The notes beneath the pieces are model-generated. The model was not told where the DNA came from and did no database searches. It worked only from the letters and a program-made list of their open reading frames with translations. From Actinopolymorpha rutila (GTDB taxonomy: Bacteria > Actinomycetota > Actinomycetes > Propionibacteriales > Actinopolymorphaceae): 64,000 nt of DNA. A program made the position numbers and the translations under genes. Numbering within the stretch: the stretch's first letter is position 1; every line of letters begins with the position of its first letter. Location of the stretch: the NCBI RefSeq assembly GCF_013407855.1, contig NZ_JACBZH010000001.1, positions 806,001 through 870,000 of the forward strand. The letters are read 5' to 3'. Shown here piece by piece: positions 8,479 to 17,442 of the stretch.

Positions 8479-8591
8479 GCAGGCTCCGGTGTCCCGTCGG
8501 GACCTGTCGCGCGGCGGTATCGCTTGGCTCGGAGTACGAGCTGTTCCGACCCGGAATGCCGGTTATGCGTTGACCCAGCCGAACGGCGCGG

Positions 8592-9230
8592 TCAGGGGCG
8601 GAGGTAGGCGAGGACGGCCATCACCCGGCGGTGGTCGGACAGCGACGGCGCGAGGCCGAGCTTGGCGAAGATGTTGCCGATGTGCTTCTCCACCGCGCCC
8701 TCGCTCACCACGAGCCGTTGGCAGATCGCGGTGTTCGTACGGCCTTCGGCCATCAGCGCGAGCACCTCGCGTTCGCGCGGCGTCAGTGAGGCCAGCGGGT
8801 CGCGCCGGGCGACCAGCAGCTGCGCCACCACGTCGGAGTCGAGGACCGTGCCGCCGGCCGCGACCCGGGTCAGGCCGTCCAGGAACTCGTCCACGTCGAC
8901 CACGCGGTCCTTGAGCAGGTAGCCCACCGCGCCCACCCGGTCGGCCACCAGGTCGGCCGCGTAGGACTCCTCGACGTACTGCGACAGCACCAGGACCGGC
9001 GCACCGGGCAGCCGTTTGCGTACCTCGATCGCGGCCCGCAGCCCCTCGTCGGTGTGGGTGGGCGGCATGCGGACGTCGACCACGGACACGTCCGGCTCGT
9101 AGGCGACCACGGCGTCCACCAGAGAGGGTCCGTCGCCCACGGTGGCCACCACCGTGTGGTCGGCCTCCTCGAGCAACCGGACCAGTCCCTCCCGGAGGAG
9201 TACGGAGTCCTCCGCGATCACCACGCGCAC
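8592..9230 (-). CDS. NarL/FixJ-type response regulator
   Basis: The 212-residue regulator pairs with the histidine kinase encoded immediately upstream. The receiver domain (residues 1-120) has the acidic pair Glu7-Asp8, phosphoacceptor Asp52 (VVDVRMPP), and the conserved Ser and Lys (LSQY and LLKDR). A LuxR-type helix-turn-helix follows (LTPREREVLALMAEGRTN to KHIGNIFAKL). Phosphorylation is expected to drive DNA binding. It lies 16 bases after the kinase gene, so they form an operon transcribed leftward. The signal is unknown. Confidence 0.93.
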   Translation of the reverse strand: MRVVIAEDSVLLREGLVRLLEEADHTVVATVGDGPSLVDAVVAYEPDVSVVDVRMPPTHTDEGLRAAIEVRKRLPGAPVLVLSQYVEESYAADLVADRVGAVGYLLKDRVVDVDEFLDGLTRVAAGGTVLDSDVVAQLLVARRDPLASLTPREREVLALMAEGRTNTAICQRLVVSEGAVEKHIGNIFAKLGLAPSLSDHRRVMAVLAYLRP

Positions 9231-9246
9231 GACAGGTCCCTTCGCC

Positions 9247-10569
9247 TCAGGCGTTCTGCGAGCTCTTGCACGGGAGTTCGGCGGTGAGAACGGTCGGCCC
9301 GCCGACCGGGCTGGTCACCGCGAGCAAGCCTCCCACGCCCCGTACGCGCTCGGTGAGTCCGGCCAGGCCGTGCCCCTTGGCGGTGTGCGCGCCGCCGACG
9401 CCGTTGTCGGTGACGATGACCCGGACGTGGCCGGCGGTTCGGCGCACCTCGACCGTGCACCGGGTGGCGGCGCTGTGCTTGGCCACGTTGGTGAGCGCCT
9501 CGGCGACCAGGAAGTACGCGGTGTTCTCCACCATCAGCGGCAGGTGCTCGCCGTCGGGTACGTCCACGTCGAGGTCGACCGGCACCGTGGACCGCCCGGC
9601 GACCGCGGCCAGCGCGGCCCGCAGCCCGCGGTCGGCGAGGATCGGCGGGGCGATCCCGCGGGACAGCGCCCGCAGCTCCTCCAGCGTCTCCCGGGTCGCG
9701 GTGATCGCCTCGGCCAGCATCGGCTGCACGGTCGCCGGGTCCCTGGCCAGCCGGCGCTGCGCGGAGGACAGGTCCATCGCCAGCCGGACCAGCCGCTGCT
9801 GCGGCCCGTCGTGGATGTCGCGTTCCAGCCTGCGCAGCGCCTGGGCCTCCGCGGAGACGGCCGCGTCGCGGCTCTCGGTCAGGTCGGACACCTGGCCGTG
9901 GAGTTCGGCCACCCGGTCGCTGGTCAGCATGGCCCGGGCCAGGGCGGCGTTGAGCTCCGCGCAGCCGCGGACCACGGCGGGCAGGGTGAACAGGAAGAAC
10001 AGTCCGGCAACGGTGCTGACGGCGGCGTCGATCTGCCACGCGTCACCGAGGCGGAGCTGCGTGCCGAGCCCCTCGTAGCCGACGGTCCGGTCCAGGATCC
10101 AGATGTAGACGGAGGACGTGAGGCCGGCCAGCGTGCCCGCCCACCAGGTCAGCGTGAACGCGAACCCCAGGACGGCCGGGAACAGTCCGAGGAGGCCGTG
10201 CCCCCAGTCCGCCCAGGACTGCGCCTGCCGCAGCGGGGCGAGCATCCGGCCCACCCGGGTGTGGGGATGCCCGCCGACGTACGCGGGGCGCCGGGCCGGC
10301 CAGCCCTGCACCCGCGACAGCCGTGCCCGGTCCACGGACGCGAAGCCTCGGGCGACCTTCATCGTCCCGGCCAGAACCGGCAGCCCGAGGAAGGTGACTG
10401 TCGTTCCCACCCCGAACAGGAACAACACGATCAGCACCACGAACCGCACGATCGCCAGTGGAAACCCCACCAGGACGTAGAGCGACCGGCCGCCGAGCCG
10501 GTGCCAGTAGCCGCGGCGGCCGGTCTCGGCCGGCGCCCCGCGAGCCAGGTCAGGGGTTGCGCTGGTCAT
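9247..10569 (-). CDS. Sensor histidine kinase (HisKA_3 type)
   Basis: The 440-residue membrane kinase has hydrophobic segments at about 30-65, 125-155 and 180-200, a cytoplasmic linker, then the dimerisation helix with phosphoacceptor His253 (RLERDIHDGPQQRL). A HATPase_c domain follows (NVAKHSAA N-box and DNGVGG, GHGLAGLTERV G-boxes). The membrane part is a sensor of unknown specificity, as in the DesK/LiaS class. The ATG at 10569 is preceded by TACTGT and seven bases, so its mRNA is probably leaderless. The partner regulator follows in the same operon. Confidence 0.93.
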   Translation of the reverse strand: MTSATPDLARGAPAETGRRGYWHRLGGRSLYVLVGFPLAIVRFVVLIVLFLFGVGTTVTFLGLPVLAGTMKVARGFASVDRARLSRVQGWPARRPAYVGGHPHTRVGRMLAPLRQAQSWADWGHGLLGLFPAVLGFAFTLTWWAGTLAGLTSSVYIWILDRTVGYEGLGTQLRLGDAWQIDAAVSTVAGLFFLFTLPAVVRGCAELNAALARAMLTSDRVAELHGQVSDLTESRDAAVSAEAQALRRLERDIHDGPQQRLVRLAMDLSSAQRRLARDPATVQPMLAEAITATRETLEELRALSRGIAPPILADRGLRAALAAVAGRSTVPVDLDVDVPDGEHLPLMVENTAYFLVAEALTNVAKHSAATRCTVEVRRTAGHVRVIVTDNGVGGAHTAKGHGLAGLTERVRGVGGLLAVTSPVGGPTVLTAELPCKSSQNA

Positions 10570-10576
10570 GTCAGGG

Positions 10577-10582
10577 ACAGTA
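10577..10582 (-). promoter_or_regulatory. -10 box for leaderless histidine kinase mRNA
   Basis: On the minus strand TACTGT is followed by seven bases (CCCTGAC) and the ATG of the kinase gene. This spacing puts the transcription start at or next to the first base of the start codon. Confidence 0.5.
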
Positions 10583-10693
10583 CGGGCCGGTGCACGGGCT
10601 TCTCCATCCGGCGGACTCCTGGTTCGCTGGTGGGGATATCCCTACCCTCGTGGACCCTGGGTGGATCCCGTACCCGTTGGGAGGCGGTTCGGC

Positions 10694-11746
10694 GTGCGGC
10701 TGAGCGAGGACACCGTGGTGCGTCATCTGCGTGACCGGGGCGTGCTCGCCCCGGACACCCCGGCGAGTGCCTCGGTGCTGTCCGGCGGGGTGAGCGGGGC
10801 GACGTTCCTGGTGGTCGCGGACGGTGGGGACGGTGGGCCCGGAAGCGACGGCGTTCGGACGTACGTCGTCAAGCAGCCGTTGCCCTTCCTGGCGGTGGCC
10901 GACGAGTGGCCGGCCCGGGTCGAACGCGCCGGGGTGGAGGCGGCAGCACTTCGCTGGTACGGCGAGCTGACCCCCGCCCACCTCCCCCGCCTGGTCGACT
11001 ACGACCCGGGCGGCTTCGTCGTCACCATGACCGCGGCCCCGCCCGGCTGGACCGAGTGGCGGAAGGCGCTGCTGGCCGGCGTGGTCGACGTCGCGGCCGG
11101 CGCGACGCTGGGGCGGGTGCTCGGCGCCTGGCACGCCGCCACGGCCGAGCCGGGAGTACGCGAACGGCTCGCGGCGTACGGCGACCTCACGATGTTCGTG
11201 GAACTGCGCGGCGACCCCTACCACCGCACCGTCGCCGCCCGCCGGCCCGACCTCGCCGCCCCGGTGCTCGGCTGCCTGGACGAGCTCCTCACCCGGCCGA
11301 GCTGTCTGGTGCACGGCGACTTCTCCCCGAAGAACGTGCTGGTCGATCCCGCCGGAGCGGTCGGCGGGCTGTGGGTGCTCGACCACGAGGTGGCGCACGC
11401 GGGCAACCCGGTGTTCGACGTCGCGTTCATGCTGCACCACCTGGTGATGAAGAGCGTCCACCTGGCCGACCGGCCCGACGTCGCCGCGCGGCTGGTGCGC
11501 TGCGCGGAGGCGTTCCGTACGGTATACGCGGAGGCCGGCGGTCTGGCCGTGGACGAGGAGGCGGTGGTCCGGCACACCGGCGCCCTCCTGCTCGCCCGGG
11601 TCCACGGCAAGTCGCCGGCGGCGTACCTCACCGGCGAGGAGGCCGCCGCCGTGTCCGCCCTCGGCGCGCGGGCCGTGGTGGGCGGACTCGGCGGCGTCGC
11701 GGACCTCTTCCCGCGTACTCCCGTCGGCGAGGACCTGATCGGCTAG
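10694..11746 (+). CDS. Aminoglycoside phosphotransferase-fold kinase
   Basis: A 350-residue small-molecule kinase of the APH/choline kinase fold, acting in the cytoplasm. The catalytic loop is VHGDFSPKNVLVD (about residues 211-223; HGD with catalytic Asp), and the metal-binding region is VLDHEVAHAGNPVFDVAF. The N-terminal lobe has VLSGGVSGATFLVV as a P-loop-like strand and YVVKQPLPFL with the ATP-contacting Lys. The substrate is unknown: sugar, choline, methylthioribose or antibiotic are all possible. The GTG at 10694 has GGGAGG nine bases upstream. Its stop overlaps the stop of the convergent esterase gene by the bases CTAG. Confidence 0.85.
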   Translation: MRLSEDTVVRHLRDRGVLAPDTPASASVLSGGVSGATFLVVADGGDGGPGSDGVRTYVVKQPLPFLAVADEWPARVERAGVEAAALRWYGELTPAHLPRLVDYDPGGFVVTMTAAPPGWTEWRKALLAGVVDVAAGATLGRVLGAWHAATAEPGVRERLAAYGDLTMFVELRGDPYHRTVAARRPDLAAPVLGCLDELLTRPSCLVHGDFSPKNVLVDPAGAVGGLWVLDHEVAHAGNPVFDVAFMLHHLVMKSVHLADRPDVAARLVRCAEAFRTVYAEAGGLAVDEEAVVRHTGALLLARVHGKSPAAYLTGEEAAAVSALGARAVVGGLGGVADLFPRTPVGEDLIG

Positions 11747-13497
11747 CGGTCGGTGGCACCGGCGTTCGCCGCGAGCTCAGTGGCTCGGTGGCCACGTCGA
11801 TCTAGGTCGCCTGAAAGGTGCGCCCAGAACCCGCACTGGTGCCGGGCGGCGAGGTCGACCGGCGCCACACCGCCGTCGGCCCGCGTGGCCAGCGCCGGCG
11901 CCGCCGTGTCACCGGGCCCGAACGCCCGCCAGGCAGGCAGCCCGGGCCCGTTCGGGTTCCCCGTGGCGGCGAACCTCGTCCAGTAGCCGACCATCTGGTC
12001 CGACAGCCGCTGCTGCGCCAGGTCGAGGTGCAGGCCGTAGGCGCTGAAGTCGAAGACGTACGGCAGGTCCAACGCGTGCGCGGCGCCCAGCCGGAAGTTC
12101 GGCGGCGGCGGGGCGCCGAGGTCCGGCGCGGTCCGGTCGGCGAACTCGTAGGCGTAGGTCGTGGTCCTCCTCGCCAGCAGTTGGTTGCCCCGCAGCGTCG
12201 GGCAGGCCCACGGCCGGTCGGAGATGACCGCCGCCCACGCCTGGGCCGGCGTACCGAACGCGGCGACCGGATAGTGCGCCGCGACCTGCCGGCCGGCGTC
12301 GGCGCCGAACGTGCCGGTGAGCAGGTCGAGGTACGCCTGCTCGGTCAGCGGCTGGTTGTTCTCCAGAGCCGCCGCGTTGCCGGCGCCCTCGTCGCGGTTG
12401 CCGCCGGAGATGACCGGCACCTTGCGGAAGTGCCCGGTGCGCAGCGCCTCGGCGGGGTCGCGGGGGAGGAGCGGTGTGCCGTACGCCGGCATGTTGTACG
12501 GCTGGTCGACCCCGAGCAGCTTCTCCGGCTCGACCTTGCGCAGGCAGGCCAGTGCGAGTGCGGTGCGCGGGTCGGCGCAGTGCAGGTCGGCCGCGGTCTC
12601 CTTGCCGAACTCCTCGACCTCCGCCAGCGGTGCGTACGGCGCGAACGCGGGCATGCCGGGGTACCAGGTGTTCTCCGGCCACTCCAGCAGGCACGAACCG
12701 CTCTGCATGATGCCCTTCTGGAACAGGCCCGCGGCCGCCGGAGCGGTCAGGAACGCACACGTGCTCATCCCTCCGGCGGACTCACCGGCCAGCGTCACGT
12801 TGTGCGGGTCGCCGCCGAAGGCCCCGATGTTGTGGCGCACCCACCGCAGCGCGGCGAGCTGGTCCTGCAGTCCGAAGTCGCCGCCGCCGCGCAGGCCGGG
12901 CAGGGCGAAGTACCCGAAGACGCCCAGCCGGTAGTTGACGGTGACCACCACGACGTCGCCGCGGACCGCCATCCGGCGGGCGTCGTAGCTGCTGCCCGCG
13001 CCGGAGGTGAACCCGCCGCCGTGCACCCACACCACGACCGGACGAGTGCGCTTCGGGCCGGCGGTGTTCTTCGTACCGGCCGTGTCTTTCGTGCCGGCGG
13101 AGGCCGGGGTGGTGACGTTCAGGTAGAGGCAGTCCTCGGTGGTGCTGCCGCCGGGCACCTCGCCGGGGGTCTGCGGGCACGGGTTGCCCGGCCTGGTCGC
13201 GGGCCGGACGCCGTCCCAGTGGGCCGCCGGGCGTGGGTTCGCCCACCGCAGCCGGCCGGTGGGCGGTGCCGCGTACGGGATGCCCTGGAAGAGGCGGTAG
13301 TCACCGGTCGCCGTCCCCGCGACGAGACCGCGGTCGGTACGCACGACCGGGCGGTCCGGCGTACCGGCTGTGGGTGGAACGGCTGTGGGTGGTGGAACGG
13401 CGGCGAGCGCCTGCCCGGCCAGCAGGCTCGCCAGGCTCACCGTGAGGCCGACGGCGGCGACCACCGCCGACGCACCGATTCGCTTGCGCATGCTCAT
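11743..13497 (-). CDS. Secreted type-B carboxylesterase/lipase
   Basis: The 584-residue enzyme hydrolyses carboxylic esters outside the cell. A signal peptide is clear (basic MSMRKRIG, hydrophobic core, AGQALA cleavage region near residue 32). The carboxylesterase fold shows EDCLYLNV, the oxyanion-hole HGGGF, the nucleophile in GESAGG, an acid in GGNRDEG and a probable catalytic His in AAHALDLPYVF. Several cysteines suit disulfides. The start at 13497 (alternative ATG at 13491) is chosen to begin just before the signal peptide; the frame is open to 13554. A Thr/Lys/Gly spacer (about residues 136-150) is an unusual insertion. Confidence 0.9.
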   Translation of the reverse strand: MSMRKRIGASAVVAAVGLTVSLASLLAGQALAAVPPPTAVPPTAGTPDRPVVRTDRGLVAGTATGDYRLFQGIPYAAPPTGRLRWANPRPAAHWDGVRPATRPGNPCPQTPGEVPGGSTTEDCLYLNVTTPASAGTKDTAGTKNTAGPKRTRPVVVWVHGGGFTSGAGSSYDARRMAVRGDVVVVTVNYRLGVFGYFALPGLRGGGDFGLQDQLAALRWVRHNIGAFGGDPHNVTLAGESAGGMSTCAFLTAPAAAGLFQKGIMQSGSCLLEWPENTWYPGMPAFAPYAPLAEVEEFGKETAADLHCADPRTALALACLRKVEPEKLLGVDQPYNMPAYGTPLLPRDPAEALRTGHFRKVPVISGGNRDEGAGNAAALENNQPLTEQAYLDLLTGTFGADAGRQVAAHYPVAAFGTPAQAWAAVISDRPWACPTLRGNQLLARRTTTYAYEFADRTAPDLGAPPPPNFRLGAAHALDLPYVFDFSAYGLHLDLAQQRLSDQMVGYWTRFAATGNPNGPGLPAWRAFGPGDTAAPALATRADGGVAPVDLAARHQCGFWAHLSGDLDRRGHRATELAANAGATDR

Positions 13498-13669
13498 CTC
13501 GCTTCGCTGTAAGGGATCCGGGCTGCGGCCCGGTACCGATCGGAACGGGACCACAGTGATTACAGCGAGCGGGCCGGCACCCCCACCAGCGGCGATGGGT
13601 GCGGACGAGCCCTACGAAAGTGCGTTTCCGGTACGCCGTACGGCGGTCGCGGCCGACGTCCGGCTTCGA

Positions 13670-13924
13670 TCACACGGTCTTGCCGGCGAGCATCCCGTGC
13701 GGGTCGAGGACGAACTTCTTCGCCTCCCCCCGGTCGAAGTCCTCGTAGCCGTTCGGCGCCTCCTCCAGCGGAAGGACCGTCGCGTTCACGGCCTTGGCGA
13801 TCTGTACGCGATCGTGCAGGATCGCCTCCATCAGCGCGCGGTTGTAGCGCATCACCGGGCACTCCCCGGTGCTGAACTGGTGCGCCTTCGCCCAGCCCTG
13901 GCCGATCCGGATGGGCAGGACCGT
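13670..13924 (-). pseudogene. C-terminal fragment of a glutathione-independent formaldehyde dehydrogenase gene
   Basis: The last 80 or so codons of this frame (IRIGQGWAKAHQF, RYNRALMEAILHD, QIAKAVNATVLPL, DFDRGEAKKFVLDPHG) match the C-terminus of zinc-dependent FdhA-type formaldehyde dehydrogenases, which are about 400 residues long. Sequence upstream of about 13924 in the same frame is low-complexity and shows none of the zinc or Rossmann motifs. No separate start or ribosome site is seen. It lies between the esterase and araC genes and is read as a truncated gene. Family membership is recalled, not searched. Confidence 0.65.
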
Positions 13925-14067
13925 CGGCGGTGGGACAGCTTCCGGACTTTCGACAGTAGTCCCGGTCAGGCCCGTGGAGGGGGCGCGGATCACGGTCTCG
14001 GCGGTCCGGGAGCTTGGCGGTCCCCCGAAAGACCCGGCGACGGAGGGAAGTCCGCGAAGGTGCACGG

Positions 14068-15099
14068 TCACCGATCGCCGGTGGGCCTCCTGGCCAGGGT
14101 TTGGTCGGTGGGCCTCCTGGCCAGGGTTTGCCGGCGGTACTCCCGCGGCGGCAGGCCGTAGGCGGCACGGAACGTACGGCTGAAGGCGGCGGCCTGGGTG
14201 AAGCCCCAGCGGGCACCGACCTGGCTGACGGGGGTGAGTTGCTGCGTGGGGTCGGCCAGGTCGGCGCGGCACCGGTCGAGCCGGAGTTCGCGGATCCACG
14301 CGCCCACCGAGCGGCCGTGTTGTTCGAAGATCTGGTGCAGGTAGCGCGTCGAGACGTGGTTGGCCGCCGCGACCGCACCGGGAGTGAGGCCGGGGTCGGC
14401 GAGGTGGGACTGGATGAACGCCTGGATCTGCAGGTACAGCACCTGACGCCGGGGTCCGGGTGGGGGCGAGTCGTCGGCGTCGACGTGATCGGCCAGCAGC
14501 GCGGTGAGCACGTCCACCAGAACGGCGCCGAGACGGACGGACCCGGCACTGTCACCGGGCGTCGCGGACGGGGCCCTGCTGGTCAGGTGGGCGAGGAAGC
14601 GCGCGAGCAGGTCGCCCATGCCGTCCCGTCCCGAGAACGGCACCGCCAGCAGCCGGATCACCTTGTCGTGGGGCAACGGCACCATCGCCCTCGGGACCTG
14701 CGCCACCACGGACGCCGCGACGCCATCGGCAGTCACGCACGCGGTGAACGGCAGCGAGGTCGAGCACACCAGGAGGTCGCCCGGGCCGACGACCGCCCGG
14801 CGACCGGCGTGGTCGACGCACTGCCGGCCACTTTGGACCAGCGCGACGGTGTACGCCTCCGGGTCGGCCCTGCGGATCAGGTTCGGCGTACGCAGCGACC
14901 GAAGCGAGGAACACCGCAACGTGGCCACACCCCCGGCGCCGAGCTCCGTCGCCGCGAGGGCGGCCCGGAAGCCGTCGGCACGATCGGCGTCCACCTCGGT
15001 CGACGTGAGCAGCGTGTGCGAGGTCAGCTCCCGCCACGCCTCCAGCCGCTCCGCCGGCGCCAGCTCGTCGGTGTCGAGCAGGCGGTGCATTCTCCCCAC
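14068..15099 (-). CDS. AraC-family transcriptional regulator
   Basis: The 343-residue regulator has an N-terminal AraC-binding-like domain (about 1-210) and a C-terminal double helix-turn-helix (about 225-325; NHVSTRYLHQIFEQHGRSVG and WGFTQAAAFSRTFRAAYG). It would activate or repress a neighbouring catabolic gene in response to a ligand. The adjacent formaldehyde dehydrogenase remnant is a possible former target. The GTG at 15099 follows GGAGAAAGGG with good spacing; an ATG nine bases later is the alternative. The C-terminus ends in a duplicated TLARRPT element made by a 27-base DNA repeat. Confidence 0.9.
   Translation of the reverse strand: MGRMHRLLDTDELAPAERLEAWRELTSHTLLTSTEVDADRADGFRAALAATELGAGGVATLRCSSLRSLRTPNLIRRADPEAYTVALVQSGRQCVDHAGRRAVVGPGDLLVCSTSLPFTACVTADGVAASVVAQVPRAMVPLPHDKVIRLLAVPFSGRDGMGDLLARFLAHLTSRAPSATPGDSAGSVRLGAVLVDVLTALLADHVDADDSPPPGPRRQVLYLQIQAFIQSHLADPGLTPGAVAAANHVSTRYLHQIFEQHGRSVGAWIRELRLDRCRADLADPTQQLTPVSQVGARWGFTQAAAFSRTFRAAYGLPPREYRRQTLARRPTDQTLARRPTGDR
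14081..14130 (+). repeat. Two copies of a 23-bp direct repeat at the araC 3' end
   Basis: Positions 14081-14103 and 14108-14130 are identical, giving a period of 27 bases. The repeat begins GTGGGCCTCCTGG. In the araC frame it doubles a TLARRPT segment next to the C-terminus, so it looks like a recent in-frame tandem duplication. Confidence 0.95.
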
Positions 15100-15305
15100 C
15101 CCTTTCTCCGCGAACCGTCGTCGTCCCGGCGGGCGTCACACCGGGCGTCACACCGGGTGCGTCGGTGTCGTCCTCATTGTGCGCGCGGAGTGTCAAGAAC
15201 CCCGCGCTCCGCGCCAACGACACGGGTCGGTCGCTCCGGTCGGATGGTTCCTGGCCGGGTGCCCGCGCGTTCTCGGCCCCACATCCGAAGAAAGGAAGAA
15301 ATCCG

Positions 15306-15845
15306 ATGAAGACCTTCACGTTGGCGGTCGCCGCCGTCGCGGCGTTCGGAGCGCTGGCCGTCGCGCCGGCGGCCCAGGCCACCTCCAGCCAGGCCTCGAC
15401 CAGCCAGGCCACCTCCAGCCATCCCGCTACCAGCCAGGCGAGGACGTCGGCGACGACATCCGACGCGGTGAGCCTCGTGCGCCCGGCGGCGTTCGAGGAC
15501 GACGTTGCGACGCCGGGCACCCATCCGTCGTTCGCGAGCGGTGAGTGCGTCACAGGGCGCGGATACGAGGTCTGCTTCAAGCGGTACGGCGACGTGATCT
15601 GGGTGCAGGGCAGCCCGGGATCCGCGGTCTGGGAGAACTGGCTACGGAACAGCACCGGCTGGCACAAGTGGCGCACAGGGGAGTGCGTGAACACGCACAG
15701 CGGCTGGGGTTACTGCAACAAGGACTTCTACGAGGACTCCTCGAAGAACGCGCTGGGTGGGCACGGAAGCGGTCTTCGTCTGCAGTCCTGCCCCATCAAC
15801 ACCGGCTACTGCAGTCCCCAGATCTGGATCCGGAACAACGCGTAA
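15306..15845 (+). CDS. Secreted protein of unknown function with six cysteines
   Basis: No family is recognised. The 179-residue product has a clean signal peptide (MKTFTLAVAAVAAFGALAVA, cleavage after AQA near residue 24). A Ser/Thr/Gln/Ala linker (about 25-55) follows, then a compact domain rich in Trp, Tyr and Gly with six cysteines in three GEC/EVC/GYC-like settings, enough for three disulfides. The linker and cysteine pattern recall small secreted hydrolase inhibitors or lectin-like proteins, but nothing specific can be claimed. The ATG at 15306 follows AAAGGAAG. It is divergent from araC (206 bases) and ends at a very strong terminator. Confidence 0.85.
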   Translation: MKTFTLAVAAVAAFGALAVAPAAQATSSQASTSQATSSHPATSQARTSATTSDAVSLVRPAAFEDDVATPGTHPSFASGECVTGRGYEVCFKRYGDVIWVQGSPGSAVWENWLRNSTGWHKWRTGECVNTHSGWGYCNKDFYEDSSKNALGGHGSGLRLQSCPINTGYCSPQIWIRNNA

Positions 15846-15855
15846 GCACCGGAAA

Positions 15856-15898
15856 ACGCGGGCGGGGAGGAGATCGTCGATCTCCTCCCCGCCCGCGT
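15856..15898. terminator. Strong 20-bp hairpin terminator (bidirectional)
   Basis: Positions 15856-15875 are perfectly complementary to 15879-15898, leaving a three-base loop (GTC). It sits between the stops of the convergent secreted-protein and pepC genes and can serve both. No T-tract is present, as is usual in high-GC actinobacteria. Confidence 0.9.
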
Positions 15899-15920
15899 CC
15901 GCGGCGCCTACTGCGACGAT

Positions 15921-17261
15921 CTACCGGGCGCGGGCGAGCGCACCCATCGGGTCCCAGGCGGGCAGGACGATCGGCTCCTCCGCCAGCGCGGCCCGCAGGT
16001 CCTCCGGCAGCGCGTCACGGTGGACGGCGATCTCGAAGACGTACTCGTCGAACCACGAGTCGTTCATCGTGTAGAAGCCCTTGTCGGCGTCCTTGTCACC
16101 CCAGCTGTTCTCCACCCGCCAGCGGCGGATCATCTCGCCGTCGACGTCGACGCCGGTGAACAGCATGGCGTGCGTCATCGCGGTCTCGTGATAGAGCAGC
16201 CGCTCGGCCTTGTCCAGGTCGAACGTCGTGTCGTAGACCGAGCCGACGTCGTACAGGTCGGCGTCCCAGATGCCGATGTCGCGGCGCATCATCTTGCCGA
16301 CGTCACAGCCGAACCACACCGGCTCACCGTTCACGATGGAGTTCCGGGCCAGCCGCTTCATCACCGCGACGTCGACGTTGAGGTAGACGACCGCGCCGCC
16401 GCCGACGACGTTGCCCAGCCGGTCGACGGTGAACGTCCGGCCGCGCGGGCTGGTCTCCCGCGGGTCGTGCACGAGACACACGTAGTCGTCGATCGGGATC
16501 CCGACGTAGCGCTGCGCGAACTCCAGCGGCGTGAGGTCGCCGTCGCGGTGGAACACCCGGTCCTTGTCCGTCCACTGCCAGGTGAACGTCTCCGGCGGCG
16601 TGCCGAGGTGCATGCACAGCGCGCGGTGCACCACGTCCAGCAGTTGCCGCTTGTGCGACCGGGCCGCGTCGGTCCCGCCGTCGCCGGCTGCCAACGCCCG
16701 CAGGTCGCGGGCGCCCTGGCGGAGCAGTTGGCGCAGGACGGAGTTCATCCGGCCGGTCGAGGACGAGCTCTGCGTCTCCGGCATCGCGGACTTGGGGACC
16801 AGCCCGTGCTTGCGGACCAGGGCCGCGAACATGTTCCACTGGCCACCGTCTCCGGCGACGTCCTGGAGCAGGAACGCGACCGTCCGGTCGTCGAGGTCCC
16901 GGTCGGCGGTGTCGATGATCGCCTCGAGGAAGTAGTTGGCGCGTTCGAGCTTGTCCCAGAACATCAGGTGGTTCTGGGAGAACTCGAACGACTTGAGGTT
17001 CATCCGCCGCATGGCCTCGACCCGCAGCAGGTTCAGGCCGGCGAACATCCAGCAGCGGCCGCTGTTCTTCTGGTTGGTGGCGGTCCAGTCGTCGAGCAGG
17101 TGGGAGACCGAGTGGTCGGTGCGTACGACGATCTCGCGGTCGAGAGTGAGGTCGTCGAGGGTGGTCTGCGTCAACGCGTTCTGGACGAGCCGGTAGGCCG
17201 GGTTACGGGTGAAGCTCTTGCGTAGGAGTGCGACGTCGTCGGTGGTGAGAGACGCATCCAT
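15921..17261 (-). CDS. pepC: Aminopeptidase C / bleomycin hydrolase-type cysteine peptidase
   Basis: A C1B-family cytoplasmic aminopeptidase that trims amino acids from peptide N-termini, normally as a hexamer with the active sites inside. The 446-residue length is the family norm. Catalytic residues are visible: Gln64 and Cys70 in NQKNSGRCWMFA, His in ETAMTHAMLFTG, and Asn in VENSWGDK. No signal peptide is present. The ATG at 17261 has GGAGG 11 bases upstream. It is divergent from the DUF202 pair and ends at the strong terminator shared with the secreted-protein gene. Confidence 0.95.
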   Translation of the reverse strand: MDASLTTDDVALLRKSFTRNPAYRLVQNALTQTTLDDLTLDREIVVRTDHSVSHLLDDWTATNQKNSGRCWMFAGLNLLRVEAMRRMNLKSFEFSQNHLMFWDKLERANYFLEAIIDTADRDLDDRTVAFLLQDVAGDGGQWNMFAALVRKHGLVPKSAMPETQSSSSTGRMNSVLRQLLRQGARDLRALAAGDGGTDAARSHKRQLLDVVHRALCMHLGTPPETFTWQWTDKDRVFHRDGDLTPLEFAQRYVGIPIDDYVCLVHDPRETSPRGRTFTVDRLGNVVGGGAVVYLNVDVAVMKRLARNSIVNGEPVWFGCDVGKMMRRDIGIWDADLYDVGSVYDTTFDLDKAERLLYHETAMTHAMLFTGVDVDGEMIRRWRVENSWGDKDADKGFYTMNDSWFDEYVFEIAVHRDALPEDLRAALAEEPIVLPAWDPMGALARAR

Positions 17262-17385
17262 GACGGGAGAATCCTCCAGGCTGGTCGTGGTGGAGTCGGT
17301 CGGTGAAGTGGGCCGGGCACGTGGTGACGAACACGGTGCGTACGTGCGGTGGGTGTGCGCGTTCGGTGAGTCTCAGAACCGACCC

Positions 17386-17391
17386 TAGACT
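17386..17391 (+). promoter_or_regulatory. Candidate -10 box for the DUF202 pair
   Basis: TAGACT lies 51 bases before the ATG at 17443. The same hexamer is used before two other genes in this window (42657 and 43477). Confidence 0.4.
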
Positions 17392-17442
17392 CGTGCCGCC
17401 GTGTTGTCGGCAGTCCAGCCGCAAGATCGACGGAGCGTGATC

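Noticed and set aside
9142..10734. A long plus-strand frame opposite the histidine kinase
   Set aside because: It is antisense to a kinase with all catalytic motifs.
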